From positions 248,001 through 312,000 of the forward strand of contig NZ_JBHUDI010000001.1 of assembly GCF_042678045.1 (NCBI RefSeq): a DNA stretch of 64,000 bases, in the 5' to 3' direction. Positions 1-8,926 of the stretch are shown here, one piece after another. The position numbers were made by a program, and so were the translations under genes. Positions within the stretch are counted from its first letter, which is position 1. Every line of letters starts with the position of its first letter. The stretch comes from Natrinema amylolyticus_A. Its GTDB lineage: Archaea > Halobacteriota > Halobacteria > Halobacteriales > Natrialbaceae. The notes beneath the pieces are model-generated. The model saw nothing but the letters and a program-made list of their open reading frames with translations, was not told where the DNA came from and did not search any database.

Positions 1-1630
1 CCGAAGCTGTGTCGGTATTGTCCCCCGCTTTACCAACGACGACCGACGTTTCGGAGATAGTTCTGTCGTCGTCAACATCGACAAGTGAGACTGTTAATTC
101 AGTCCCTTCTTCCACACTCACATCGCTGTCTTCGCCTGTGAGATCGAATGTCCTACTCTCTTTTGTTCCGGGCCCAAAAGTCGTGAGCAGTGCTCTCCCA
201 CCACTACTATCCAGCACAAACAGGTGGATTGGCGAGCTGGACTGGTAACTACTTTCGACGCCGTACTCAACCGTCATGGTGGGACGAGAGCTAGTCGGCG
301 TATCGACAACGCTAACCAGAGGCAGTTGGTTTACCTCCGCACTCACGGACGCAACAGCATCGTTGAGTGTCGTTACATCCTTGGGAAGTGCAGCGCCAAT
401 GATTTCCTCTTGTTCAATCGCTGACCTGAGTTGGACCTCAACTGAGTCCTCTTTATTGGTTGCCACCGAAGCCGGCGTCTCCGTGAGATCACCGCGGTCC
501 GCACTCCAGACACGAAGTTGGAAATCCTGATCGTCGAAGAGGAACGTATTGAGCTGCACGCTTGTGTCACCAGATGTCGGCTGTTCGGTGAAGGTCACTT
601 GTTTAAGTTCGCCGTTCCTCCGGTGGAAATTTGCGACATCTCGCTGGATCTGAAGTGGGGTGTTCGTATGACCCACTCCGTCATACACTTTGAATGTGGC
701 ATTTGCACCGGCTTCCTCATATATTGTTTCCGAATACGGCATCCTATCCTCCTGCATATCTTCACCATACACATCGACAGCGACCCGCTGGTGTCTCTCG
801 CTCCACGCATCATCGAATGGGATCGTATCATTCTCGTCTTCACCTCCTAAGTAAAGGTACTGTGCGACATCTCGCCAGCTTGCAGCATTGAACCGTTCTC
901 CAGTCAACTCTTCGAGGTTTTTGATCCCGATCGGGTAGTCGAGTTCGTGTCCCTTCGCGCGTTCTAGTGGCAAAATCGGTGTCCCATTGATACCTCCTGC
1001 TGAGAGCGACCGGACTTTCTCCGGATGGAGGGCCGCAAATCGATTGACAAAGTTTCCAGATGCAGAAAATCCGTTCATCAAGATATCATCTGCGACGGGA
1101 TACGACAGATCTTCAAGTAGCTCCTGTGCGTGTTCGATCATATTGAGCAACTGAAGGTCAATACGATCAATCTCTGTTCCCTCTATTTTCAGTGTATTCT
1201 CATCTAATGCGTGCGTGTATGTTCTAACAGATGCGATCTCTCCTGCTGGTCGAGGGAACACAGGAACAAGAAGCGGGACAGCAAGAGCTTTGCTGTAGAG
1301 TTGCGGTCCAAGCCCATCTGCCAACCGCTCTTGCACGACTGCTCTATGTTCTTCTAAATCATCACTTGGGAACCCAGAATTATTCGGTTCGACAAGCATC
1401 GGCACGGGTTCTCGTTGAGTCGTCTCTGGGAGATACAGATAGTATGGATAATTGAATCCCGCATCGCTATTTGCTGGAACTTGGATCGGCCCAAGAAGGT
1501 CTGTAGCTGGTCTATCGATTTTCTCGTGGGCTACGGCTGACATACTGCTGACGGAGATCCCTGCCAGACCGAGTAATCCTACACCTGCTCCTTTCAGTAA
1601 GTCGCGTCGGCTACCCCTAAGCTCCATCAT
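1..1630 (-). CDS. Tat-exported alpha/beta-hydrolase-like protein, C-terminus beyond window
   Basis: An uninterrupted frame of 543 codons runs off the left edge of the window. It starts at tandem ATG codons (1630 or 1627) and opens with a twin-arginine signal (RGSRRDLLKG, residues 5-14) followed by a hydrophobic stretch, so export by the Tat pathway is likely. GFSASG at residues 187-192 is a nucleophile-elbow motif (Ser189) and GVGHT places a His at about 321, as expected of an alpha/beta-hydrolase related to esterases or polymer depolymerases. Residues after about 340 look beta-rich, like an Ig-type or binding module. The substrate is unknown. It stands alone, and its more AT-rich DNA fits an accessory region. 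Confidence 0.7.
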   Translation of the reverse strand, partial: MMELRGSRRDLLKGAGVGLLGLAGISVSSMSAVAHEKIDRPATDLLGPIQVPANSDAGFNYPYYLYLPETTQREPVPMLVEPNNSGFPSDDLEEHRAVVQERLADGLGPQLYSKALAVPLLVPVFPRPAGEIASVRTYTHALDENTLKIEGTEIDRIDLQLLNMIEHAQELLEDLSYPVADDILMNGFSASGNFVNRFAALHPEKVRSLSAGGINGTPILPLERAKGHELDYPIGIKNLEELTGERFNAASWRDVAQYLYLGGEDENDTIPFDDAWSERHQRVAVDVYGEDMQEDRMPYSETIYEEAGANATFKVYDGVGHTNTPLQIQRDVANFHRRNGELKQVTFTEQPTSGDTSVQLNTFLFDDQDFQLRVWSADRGDLTETPASVATNKEDSVEVQLRSAIEQEEIIGAALPKDVTTLNDAVASVSAEVNQLPLVSVVDTPTSSRPTMTVEYGVESSYQSSSPIHLFVLDSSGGRALLTTFGPGTKESRTFDLTGEDSDVSVEEGTELTVSLVDVDDDRTISETSVVVGKAGDNTDTAS

Positions 1631-1901
1631 TAATTTCGTCTAACCGATTGCAATCACAGTATATGATACTGTTGGCTATTTGAGATGGGGGTGTACAGTG
1701 GGTGTAAAACGGAGTGAATTGTAGATACGACCTCGGACACAGTATGGGGTGACAAAAGAAATGATCATGGATCTGATACCCACGCGGTGGTGTATTAGCG
1801 GAATCTACTGGAATTCGTTTAGTGGAATATTCGTCTCTGTTGAAACCCTATTGTTCAGGCATAAAATTGTGTGAAACAGCCGGTCACTGAAGAGTGCGTA
1901 C

Positions 1902-2126
1902 TTACTGCATTTCCCCGTAGAGATTGATGAGTGTGACAATGAGAATCACCCATCCAATGAAGGTGAGAGAAATTCCTTGACTCTGGTAAAGACTGTGACG
2001 ACAGCAATAGTATCCGCCTCCTGAAGCCCGGAGGAACTCTCTTAGCCCATATGCGATGAAGAGACTACCGAGTGTTCCTCCAGCAGAATACTTTAGAACA
2101 GTAGTAAGAATCCTCATTCCACTCAT
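1902..2126 (-). CDS. Small membrane protein, 74 aa
   Basis: A good Shine-Dalgarno (GAGGTGA) lies 7 nt before the ATG, which supports both the gene and its start. The protein has two predicted membrane segments (about residues 10-28 and 52-68) joined by a loop containing Gly-Gly-Gly and a Cys-Cys pair. It is not similar to any family I recognise. It is transcribed in the same direction as the exported hydrolase 270 nt downstream, but the gap is too long to assume an operon. Confidence 0.55.
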   Translation of the reverse strand: MSGMRILTTVLKYSAGGTLGSLFIAYGLREFLRASGGGYYCCRHSLYQSQGISLTFIGWVILIVTLINLYGEMQ

Positions 2127-2462
2127 AATTCTTTCACCTCACCTCATGTGTAAAGTCTTTCTCCTGTATTGAACACAACCGGGTTAGAATTTATTATCTA
2201 TTGGGTATTTCAACAGAGGCGAATATTCAGGTATCGCTGGCTATCCACACACAAGGCTTGGGATTGAGATCGTGAAGGATAAGGTGTCAATTGGACGCTG
2301 TTGGCTCTCGTTCGACTGTCGAACAAATCGATGCCTGAGGTCCGAGGGGACCGGATTCGAGAGTTTCAAGATGAGGAATAGGAATGATTTGAGGATCGTT
2401 TACCGTCATGCATATTCAATACTCACCCCACTGTTTTTGAGCGTCATGAAGTAACGTACCAC
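2127..2462. other. Intergenic region with divergent promoters
   Basis: This 336-base AT-rich gap separates the divergently transcribed small membrane protein and the regulator at 2463. The AT-rich run around 2186-2205 could supply a TATA element for the leftward gene. A 60-codon frame at 2272-2454 has no ribosome-binding site or family resemblance and is not called. No RNA gene or repeat was seen. Confidence 0.4.
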
Positions 2463-3947
2463 ATGAAGAATTCGAACGTAACCGAGTCACCACTCGAAGC
2501 GGTTGCTGGAGCCGCTGGTCCTCATGCGGTGGATGCGTTTAAACTGTTGAGCGACGAGACGCGTTTGGCTATCTTACTGGCCCTCTGGGAAGCCTACGAC
2601 CCTCACGCCGAGGATAACTCTGTCCCGTTCTCGAAGTTGTACGATCGCGTCAGCGTACGCGATAGCGCCAACTTCACGTACCACCTCAACAAGCTGGTTG
2701 GGCAGTTCGTCGAGGAAACCGACGACGGCTATCAACTCCGAAACTCCGGGATGCAAATCGTCCGGACAGTCATCGCCGGGTCGGGCCTCGGAGAGCGTCG
2801 GCTCCCTCGAACGGAGATCCCTAGATCATGTGACCATTGTGGTGCCTCGGTAGAACTCAGCTACGAGGACGAGCGTCTCTATCAGATCTGCACAGAGTGT
2901 GAAGGAAACATCGGCCCTCAGTCAACCGAACGAGCGCCTGAGGGAACACTCGTGGTGTACGACAATTTCAATCCTGCTGGCCTGGCCCACCGGTCACCTG
3001 AGGAGGTCTTCGTTGCGGGAACGATCGAGTACATGAGAGCCGTCACGTTACTGATCAGGGGCGTCTGTCCGGAATGTTCGGGCCAGGTTGAGAAATCACT
3101 GCACATCTGCGAGTCCCACGAGGCTCCACCAGGGGAACTCTGTTCGACCTGTGGCACATCAATGCGTGGCGGGTGGAACGAGGCCCGGGTCAGTTACGCC
3201 TGCTCAGTCTGTAAGCATAACGGGTCCTATCCAGCGTGGGTCGCCGTCTACGACCATCCCGCGATCATCGCGTTCTACTATGACCACGGGCTCGAAACGA
3301 CGTACGGCCTCGATGATCCGGAAACCTGCGGCCAGATCTGGCACCACCTACGGATGGAGCAAACACTCGTATCCGAGGATCCGATTCGAATTCGCGTCAC
3401 GGTATCGCACGAGGGGGATTACCTACACCTGACTCTCGATGACGATCTCGAAGTGGCTAATATGGTCTTGGAAACCGAGGAAACGACCCAAAGCCGGTCA
3501 GAAGACGCAGCTCGGTCTGGTTCGAGTAGTGTTCGGGCCATAAACAGTAGAGATACAATGGCGGATGTTGAGTTGCCTGACAACGAAGAGTGTTTGGCGC
3601 AGATCCGTCGTCGGTGGTCTAACGAGGTGATGTGCCCTCACTGCGACAGCGCAGACACACTCAAGAAGGGAACGACAAGCAAAGACGCGCAACGCTACAA
3701 ATGTCGTAACTGCGGCGGCACGTTCAACGATTTGACCGGGACGGTTTTCGCCGGCCATCGTCTTTCCCTTCCAGAGATGTTCTACATCGTCCGGCAAATG
3801 GACGAGATGAAGACGACAGAGCTTGCGCAGCGACTCGACCGTTCTTACAAATCAGTGCTGGACTTCGTTCACAAAGCCCGAACCGCCCGTGATGAGGGTC
3901 TCGTATCGATCGTTTCTCCGGCCGTGATGGAATCGGAATCGACGTGA
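2463..3947 (+). CDS. ArsR-like winged-helix regulator fused to IS1595-transposase-like zinc-ribbon/HTH domain
   Basis: A 494-residue protein in three parts. Residues 20-105 form an ArsR-type winged helix of the haloarchaeal kind (AFKLLSDETRLAILLALW, then FTYHLNKLVG). Residues 120-290 hold several CxxC zinc-ribbon pairs (CDHCG/CTEC, CPECSG, CSTCG/CSVC), as in haloarchaeal regulators with this architecture. Residues 366-494 are a foreign-looking module: an internal Met at 366, a CPHC...CRNC zinc ribbon, the phrase FNDLTGTVFAGH and a following HTH, all characteristic of the N-terminus of IS1595-family transposases. No DDE catalytic domain follows. The protein is probably a DNA-binding transcription factor that has captured a transposase DNA-binding head. 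The first two parts are well supported; the role of the third is inference. Confidence 0.75.
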   Translation: MKNSNVTESPLEAVAGAAGPHAVDAFKLLSDETRLAILLALWEAYDPHAEDNSVPFSKLYDRVSVRDSANFTYHLNKLVGQFVEETDDGYQLRNSGMQIVRTVIAGSGLGERRLPRTEIPRSCDHCGASVELSYEDERLYQICTECEGNIGPQSTERAPEGTLVVYDNFNPAGLAHRSPEEVFVAGTIEYMRAVTLLIRGVCPECSGQVEKSLHICESHEAPPGELCSTCGTSMRGGWNEARVSYACSVCKHNGSYPAWVAVYDHPAIIAFYYDHGLETTYGLDDPETCGQIWHHLRMEQTLVSEDPIRIRVTVSHEGDYLHLTLDDDLEVANMVLETEETTQSRSEDAARSGSSSVRAINSRDTMADVELPDNEECLAQIRRRWSNEVMCPHCDSADTLKKGTTSKDAQRYKCRNCGGTFNDLTGTVFAGHRLSLPEMFYIVRQMDEMKTTELAQRLDRSYKSVLDFVHKARTARDEGLVSIVSPAVMESEST

Positions 3948-3996
3948 ACGGAATCAACCAAGAGTAGGGTTCGAACGGACTCCAAAGTGACCTCCT

Positions 3997-4017
3997 CCTT
4001 CGCCGTAAACGACGAGG
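3997..4017. repeat. IS200/IS605-like hairpin, copy 1
   Basis: The stem closes CCT with AGG around a CG-C-CG / CG-A-CG core and a TAAA loop. The core and loop are identical to those of the hairpin at 4326 while the outer pairs differ but still pair. That is typical of structured insertion-sequence ends. No tnpA or tnpB is present, so this is a remnant or a non-autonomous element. Confidence 0.4.
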
Positions 4018-4325
4018 CTTCCCACGGCACCGCACCGCTGAGTTGGGATATTTACTGGTTTACGACCTGTCGGCATGACAGGCCGATGGCGGGGCCACAC
4101 CGCCGTTACTCCTATCCCGGCATGGGACTCGGAGTTATCTTGCTGGCCGAGACACCACAGCGGTTCGAGAGGGTGTCTCGAACATTCTGGTTCTCGGAGT
4201 CCCCGATATTGTGCATTTGAGTGGGCGGTGTAACCGCCTCGATGTACGTCATGCTACGTTTCGTTTCTACTTAAATATCAGTATTACCGTTAGACAGTGT
4301 TTGTGTCGGCAGTGTCGGATTCACG

Positions 4326-4343
4326 CCCGCCGTAAACGACGGG
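4326..4343. repeat. IS200/IS605-like hairpin, copy 2
   Basis: CCCG pairs with CGGG around the same CG-C-CG / TAAA / CG-A-CG core as the hairpin at 3997. The outer base pairs have changed in a compensatory way compared with copy 1, so the structure, not only the sequence, is shared. Confidence 0.4.
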
Positions 4344-4693
4344 ATTCTCTCCCCGAAGTAAGATAGCAATTTGTCGAGAGAGCCCGACACCCAAAGCACG
4401 ATTCCGATCCGTTTGGACAACCGAGAGCAACGTCTGTGAAGCCCCTACACGGGCATCAAATCGATTACCTCAGTCGAATGGGAGGAGAGGCTCGATCAGA
4501 GTACAAGCACACGTTTCTACACATAAGCTAAGAGTGCCCACAGAATTGATCTAATGGCCCTGTGACCGAACCTTCGCTGCCACCGTTTATGGGGAAGTGC
4601 CCTGCCCCATGGTGTGGAGTAGCATAGAAGGATTTACTAAAATCTCATACAGATTAAGTCTTTGATTCGGTGGCACGGATTTCTGCACGGGCC

Positions 4694-5821
4694 ATGTACG
4701 AGGACAATGTAGTGGTAGAAGGGACCTGCCACACGTACCACGTATCGGAAGAGAACGCCCTGAACCCGCAGGCCGTCGGCACCGGCAACGGGCTCTTCGA
4801 AATCATCAACGCACTACACCCGGACGGGTACGAGATGCCACCGGAGAAGTGGTTCAAAGATGACACAGCAGAAGAACTCGCCGAGCTCATGTGGCTTGAG
4901 ACCGACATCGACATCGCCCGGTTCTTCTCCACCAAACTTACTGACTATTTCGCGGACGGAATGAACAGGCTAGATACCGGGGTCGAGCTTCGAGAAGAGT
5001 ACGGTGACTTCCGGGTTCCGACGGTGATGGGTAGCGTCAACCCGATCGCAGACGACGCCATCAAGGAGATGGAACGACAGGTCGAAGAGGAGAACGTAGA
5101 CGGATTCAAACTCTACCCCGCGTTCTTCGAGGACGGACAGACGCTCGACATGCGGCTGGACAATCCCGATGTCGGAGTACCGATCATCGAGAAGGCCGTC
5201 GAACTCGGCGTTCCCCATATCGCAGTCCACAAGTCGGTCCCGTACGGACAGACCAATTTCGAAACCTACGACGTGGGCGACATGGAGGAGGCAGCGTCGA
5301 TGTTTCCCGAAGTCACGTTCGAAGTCGTCCACGCTGGCCTGTCGTTCCTCGATGAGACGAAGTTCCTCCTTCAGCGATACCCGAACGTCTGGGCGAACCT
5401 CGAAATCACGGCGTTCCTGGTGGCCGAGAGTCCAATGAACTTCGCCGAAGTCCTGGCTGAGCTCCTCGTGTGGGGCGGGCCAGAACGAATCATCTGGTCA
5501 ACCGGTCCCACCGCCGTCCATCCTCAGCCACTGATCGAGGCGTTCTGGGAGTTCCAGTTCCCGGAGATGCTCCTTGAGAACGGCGTTCCACCACTAACTG
5601 ACGAAATAAAGCGCATGATCCTCGGGGAGAACGCGCTCCGCATGATGGGCAAAGATCCCGACGAGGTCAGGTCGAAGCTGGAAGATATCAACGACGAGGT
5701 CGCTCAACTCCGTGCAGAACAGGATGAACGACCAGAGCCGTGGGCTTCGATCAAACCCACTGGTGCATCGGAACCGATGCAGCAACCCAGGGCTCGACAA
5801 AAAGCAGCCAGTGATGACTAA
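4694..5821 (+). CDS. Amidohydrolase (metal-dependent hydrolase, Amidohydro_2-like)
   Basis: A 375-residue protein of the TIM-barrel amidohydrolase superfamily. The elements are GTCHTYHV near the N-terminus in the position of the first His-x-His metal ligands, GFKLYPAF (strand 4 Lys), PHIAVHKS, FEVVHAGLSF and IIWSTG near the end of the barrel, in the order expected for 2-amino-3-carboxymuconate-semialdehyde-decarboxylase/OHCU-type members. The ATG at 4694 is preferred over a GTG at 4670 because a TATA-like AGATTAAG lies about 40 nt upstream of it. The charged tail after about residue 335 is low-complexity. It is the first gene of a tight cluster (TAATG junction with the next gene), so it probably hydrolyses or decarboxylates an intermediate of the cluster's pathway. 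The substrate is unknown. Confidence 0.7.
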   Translation: MYEDNVVVEGTCHTYHVSEENALNPQAVGTGNGLFEIINALHPDGYEMPPEKWFKDDTAEELAELMWLETDIDIARFFSTKLTDYFADGMNRLDTGVELREEYGDFRVPTVMGSVNPIADDAIKEMERQVEEENVDGFKLYPAFFEDGQTLDMRLDNPDVGVPIIEKAVELGVPHIAVHKSVPYGQTNFETYDVGDMEEAASMFPEVTFEVVHAGLSFLDETKFLLQRYPNVWANLEITAFLVAESPMNFAEVLAELLVWGGPERIIWSTGPTAVHPQPLIEAFWEFQFPEMLLENGVPPLTDEIKRMILGENALRMMGKDPDEVRSKLEDINDEVAQLRAEQDERPEPWASIKPTGASEPMQQPRARQKAASDD

Positions 5822-6303
5822 TGCCGATGAGTAGCGATACCATTAACCTCGAAGATCGTGTCCGGGAGCGACTAGACGAGGTTCTCGATCCCTGTAGTAC
5901 GTTCACCGAGAGACCCCAGAGTATCGTCGAACTCGGACTGGTGGACGGCGTCTCTGTCGATGATGGCGACGTAACGGTCGCTCTGTTACCAACCAATCAA
6001 CTCTGTCTGTACATTCCGCACATGACAGAAGATATCGAAAACAGAGTTGGGGACGTTCCTGGAGTTGACGCGGTCTCCGTCGAGACGGTCGCAGACAAGA
6101 TCTGGACACAGGACCGGATGACAGAAGAGGCGTATGCAGAACGACAGGAGTACTTCCGAGAGCGAGTTTCGGAGCACGGACTCTCTCCGGCCTACGACGG
6201 AGAGGAATGGGTTGACGATGTCGGAACTGCCGGCTCAACAGGTGATAATGAAATGCGGAGCCATACTCCGCAGTCTGCACCGGATACGAGGAACGAACGA
6301 TGA
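5821..6303 (+). CDS. DUF59/MIP18-type metal-sulfur cluster assembly-like protein
   Basis: A 160-residue protein. Residues 5-100 follow the DUF59 (PaaD/SufT/MIP18) pattern: an N-terminal helix (VRERLDEVLDPCS), then SIVELGLVDGVSVDDGDVTV and VTDIENRVGDV-like segments that end in a ferredoxin-like fold. DUF59 proteins help insert Fe-S clusters or, as PaaD, assist multi-component oxygenases. The tail after residue 100 is not conserved in the family. The start overlaps the stop of the upstream amidohydrolase (TAATG), and the stop overlaps the EthD gene start, so translation is coupled. Its presence suggests a metalloenzyme in the same pathway. Confidence 0.65.
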   Translation: MPMSSDTINLEDRVRERLDEVLDPCSTFTERPQSIVELGLVDGVSVDDGDVTVALLPTNQLCLYIPHMTEDIENRVGDVPGVDAVSVETVADKIWTQDRMTEEAYAERQEYFRERVSEHGLSPAYDGEEWVDDVGTAGSTGDNEMRSHTPQSAPDTRNER

Positions 6304-6665
6304 CATGCAAGATGATAATCCTCTCTCCCCGAAAAGAGGGTCTGACTCACGAGGAGTGCATCGAGTACCTGGAACAAGAACACGTCTCGTTGGTCGAGGA
6401 ACTTCCGGGGCTCAAACGGTTCACGACCTCGATCCCGTTCGATCCGGAGCGGATCGGATACCCGCTCGATCCGGACGGAACGAGATTCGACGTGATGGCG
6501 AAATTGCAGTTCGAGAGCCTCGACGATTTACAGGCAGCATTCGATTCCGAGCCCGGACAAGCCGTCCTTCGGGACGCACAGAACTTCGTCGATGTCGATG
6601 GGGGCGTAATGATCGCTATCGACGATGAAACCTTGCGACATCAGACGATCCCAGCGGATCTCTAG
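6300..6665 (+). CDS. EthD-domain (dimeric alpha-beta barrel) protein
   Basis: A 121-residue protein matching the EthD fold. It opens with MTCKMIILSPRKEGLTHEEC, then the EHVSLVEELPGLKRF segment (the His and 'P-G-L' typical of EthD), FDVMAKLQFESLDDL and a C-terminal strand. EthD-like proteins accompany cytochrome P450 or oxygenase systems or act as small dehydratases/cyclases on aromatic or polyketide intermediates. It overlaps the DUF59 gene by 4 nt, and its own coding end lies 13 nt before the cupredoxin start, so these genes form one operon. Confidence 0.75.
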   Translation: MTCKMIILSPRKEGLTHEECIEYLEQEHVSLVEELPGLKRFTTSIPFDPERIGYPLDPDGTRFDVMAKLQFESLDDLQAAFDSEPGQAVLRDAQNFVDVDGGVMIAIDDETLRHQTIPADL

Positions 6666-6678
6666 CGGCGACAGGATA

Positions 6679-7509
6679 ATGACACCCGACCCAGATACCC
6701 ACGAACGGCGGCCCGTGTTGAAAGCAATCGGAGCGGCCTCGGCGGTTTCCCTCATTAGCGGCGTCGGTGTAGTTGCGGAGGATAAAGAACAGGACGAACA
6801 ACGAGGAACTGAACAGACAGACGACGCCCGACCACCAATCATTCACTCGCATTTCGGCTACTCCGGAACGAGCGACGACGACATCCCCGAGCGGCTGACA
6901 CCGGACGAGACCGTCGAACTCCACGTCGACGAGGGGCAGATCACTCAGCCCGAACCGCCGGATTTCGACCTCACGGTCGAGTTCGGCGCGTTTCATTTCG
7001 CCCCCGTAGGACTCCAGGTAGAACCTGGGTCGATCGTCGAATTCGATTTCCACACACCGGAGCACACAGCAACGGCGTACCACCCTGGCCAGGAGCGCCA
7101 GCAACGCGTCCCCGACGGCGTTCCGGCGTTCTCATCGACGGTCAACGAGCATCATGGGTTCTGGCTGTATCGCTTTGAGGAGGAAGGCGTGTATGACCTG
7201 TTCTGTTCCCCGCATGAATGGAGCGGAATGGGAATGCGAATCGTCGTCGGGGACGATCCAGGTCCCGTAGTCCGGGAGGACGGACGGCCACCGCTCCCGC
7301 TAACCGCGGCGCTACTCGGATCGGGCCTCCCACCAGAAGAAGGAGGAGACCCGGATATCGGGCACGAGAAACTCGCTCCCCAGTACATTATTGATAATGG
7401 TCCGATCTCACTCTTTCACCCCGAGAACGAGAACGACGAACCGGAGGACGACGAACTGAAGATCGATCTCGAAGTGACACTAACCGGGCCAAGTCCTCCC
7501 GAGTCCTGA
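6679..7509 (+). CDS. Exported type 1 copper (cupredoxin) protein
   Basis: A 276-residue protein with a twin-arginine start (ERRPVLKAIGAA, residues 9-20) and a hydrophobic segment, so Tat export is likely. The copper site is complete: His129 (PEHT) and Cys176-x2-His179-x4-Met184 in FCSPHEWSGM. This is the plastocyanin/halocyanin/azurin ligand pattern, so the protein should carry one electron at the outer membrane face. Residues 105-190 form the cupredoxin domain; the flanking regions are acidic. The ATG at 6679 is chosen over upstream in-frame codons because it places the RR motif near the N-terminus. It is the last gene of the operon and may be the electron donor or acceptor of the pathway. 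Confidence 0.8.
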   Translation: MTPDPDTHERRPVLKAIGAASAVSLISGVGVVAEDKEQDEQRGTEQTDDARPPIIHSHFGYSGTSDDDIPERLTPDETVELHVDEGQITQPEPPDFDLTVEFGAFHFAPVGLQVEPGSIVEFDFHTPEHTATAYHPGQERQQRVPDGVPAFSSTVNEHHGFWLYRFEEEGVYDLFCSPHEWSGMGMRIVVGDDPGPVVREDGRPPLPLTAALLGSGLPPEEGGDPDIGHEKLAPQYIIDNGPISLFHPENENDEPEDDELKIDLEVTLTGPSPPES

Positions 7510-7527
7510 GATTGCCTCTCTCGATTC

Positions 7528-8592
7528 TTACGCCCTCTCTGCTTCTAGGACACTCAACGGCCCCTCCTCAGGGACCCACGTCTCGACGAATTTCCATCCC
7601 GTCTGTTCTAACAACTCCACGTACTCGTCTTTGGTACGTTCGCGTCCACCCGTCTGTACCATCATGGTGATATCTAATCGCTTCGCATAGTGGGGTGTTC
7701 CCGGATCCGGAACGACGGTTTCGATGATAAACAAACGGCCATCAGATGGTGCCGACTCGTGAATGGTCGAGAGTATCTGCTGGCACTCTTCGTCGTCGAA
7801 GTTGTGCAAAATCCACTTCAGGAAGTAGACGTCTGCTTCGGGAACTCCCTCAAACATATCTCCACCGACATACGTACATCGCTCAGTCACGTTCAGCTGT
7901 GGTGCCCAGAATCGATCCTCCTCGGCAACTACGTCGGGTAGTTCGAGGACCGTCCCCTGGAGTCGGGGATTCGCCTTCAAAATATGGCTCAGTAGACGGC
8001 CGCGCCCACCACCGACGTCACAAACGTGCGAAAATTGCGAAAAGTCGTGCGTGTCGAGCGCATCGAGAATCTGGTCCGGATGATTTCGTGAGGCGAACTC
8101 CATCAGTGCGTTGTAGCGATCACCGAACTCGGGATTCTTTTCGAGGTACTCGAAGAAGTCACACCCGAATTCACGGACGAATCCAGTTGGACCGCCTTCG
8201 TTGACGATATCAGACATGTGTAACATCGTCTTCGACCACTCGGGGCTGCGGTTGAACAGGAGGTTACCTTGTACCGAATGGGGATGATCCGCCTGGAAGA
8301 GTTCGCCTACGGGAGTGAGTGAGAAACGCCGGTTCTCGTCTTCATCGAGTACCCCAAAATGTGTCATCGCGCGGAGCAGTCGATAGGTGTTACCCGAATC
8401 TAGGTCCAGTTGAGTGGCAAGCTCAGATGCGGACGTAGGATCATCGTCGAGGATTTTGAATAGCCCCAGTTCTACACCAGTGTAGAGAATCCGGCCGCTC
8501 CACACTCCTTCGGTCCCAATGAGGTCATTGGCTTCTTCGACGCGAGCATCTATTTCTGATTGTGTCGTGGAAGTCTCAGTATCATCAGCCAT
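7528..8592 (-). CDS. SAM-dependent O-methyltransferase
   Basis: A 354-residue two-domain enzyme. Residues 20-100 form a winged-helix dimerisation domain (GLFKILDD...TYRLLRAMTHFGVL), and residues 160-345 form the Rossmann domain with motif I CDVGGGRGRL (191-200), ELPDVV (acidic ribose binding) and KWILHNFDDEEC, where His263 sits in the catalytic-base position of plant and bacterial small-molecule O-methyltransferases such as hydroxyindole- or caffeate-type enzymes. It converges on the cupredoxin gene with an 18-nt gap. It may modify a phenolic or similar compound of the neighbouring pathway; the substrate is inferred only. Confidence 0.8.
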   Translation of the reverse strand: MADDTETSTTQSEIDARVEEANDLIGTEGVWSGRILYTGVELGLFKILDDDPTSASELATQLDLDSGNTYRLLRAMTHFGVLDEDENRRFSLTPVGELFQADHPHSVQGNLLFNRSPEWSKTMLHMSDIVNEGGPTGFVREFGCDFFEYLEKNPEFGDRYNALMEFASRNHPDQILDALDTHDFSQFSHVCDVGGGRGRLLSHILKANPRLQGTVLELPDVVAEEDRFWAPQLNVTERCTYVGGDMFEGVPEADVYFLKWILHNFDDEECQQILSTIHESAPSDGRLFIIETVVPDPGTPHYAKRLDITMMVQTGGRERTKDEYVELLEQTGWKFVETWVPEEGPLSVLEAERA

Positions 8593-8926
8593 TGTTGGTA
8601 TAGACGTTCCCGGACTCAGTATTAGGAATTCGCCCGGACCGGCGTGGTAGAATCTAAGGTATCTGGTCCCGAGAACTGCTATTTATCGTACACGGGGAAC
8701 TGTCCATCAATCGGCGATTGATTTTCTCCGTGGCAACCTGGTCACCTGTACGCGAATTCCTCGATGAACACCATCTCGTTCGACCATCGAACGGAAGCAA
8801 CGGCCTTGCATTCGTACGGCGATTCACCCCGGCGCTGTACTGCGGTTTCGACCCCGAAAATCGGCTATGGGCGCTGCAGGCTCTAGTTCGAGTGTCGACT
8901 ATATCTTCTTCCTTGCGAGATAGATC
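8593..8926. other. Intergenic region upstream of the methyltransferase
   Basis: About 330 bases. A TATA-like run near 8679-8690 and the leftward gene's upstream region lie here. A 74-codon frame at 8718-8942 shows no family resemblance and is not called. Nothing else could be supported. Confidence 0.3.

Larger units (their letters stand above)
3948..4693. other. Non-coding stretch with IS200/IS605-like remnants
   Basis: About 745 bases hold no convincing gene. Two similar hairpins (3997-4017 and 4326-4343) share a CG-TAAA-CG core and resemble the subterminal hairpins or tnpB-associated RNA ends of IS200/IS605-type elements. The interval between them has a further small hairpin (CTGTCGGCATGACAG, near 4067) but no transposase frame. 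An AT-rich TATA-like patch near 4650-4658 is placed to drive the amidohydrolase cluster. Confidence 0.45.

Noticed and set aside
2272..2454. 60-codon frame in the AT-rich gap before the regulator
   Set aside because: No ribosome-binding site, no family resemblance, and it crosses the divergent promoter region.
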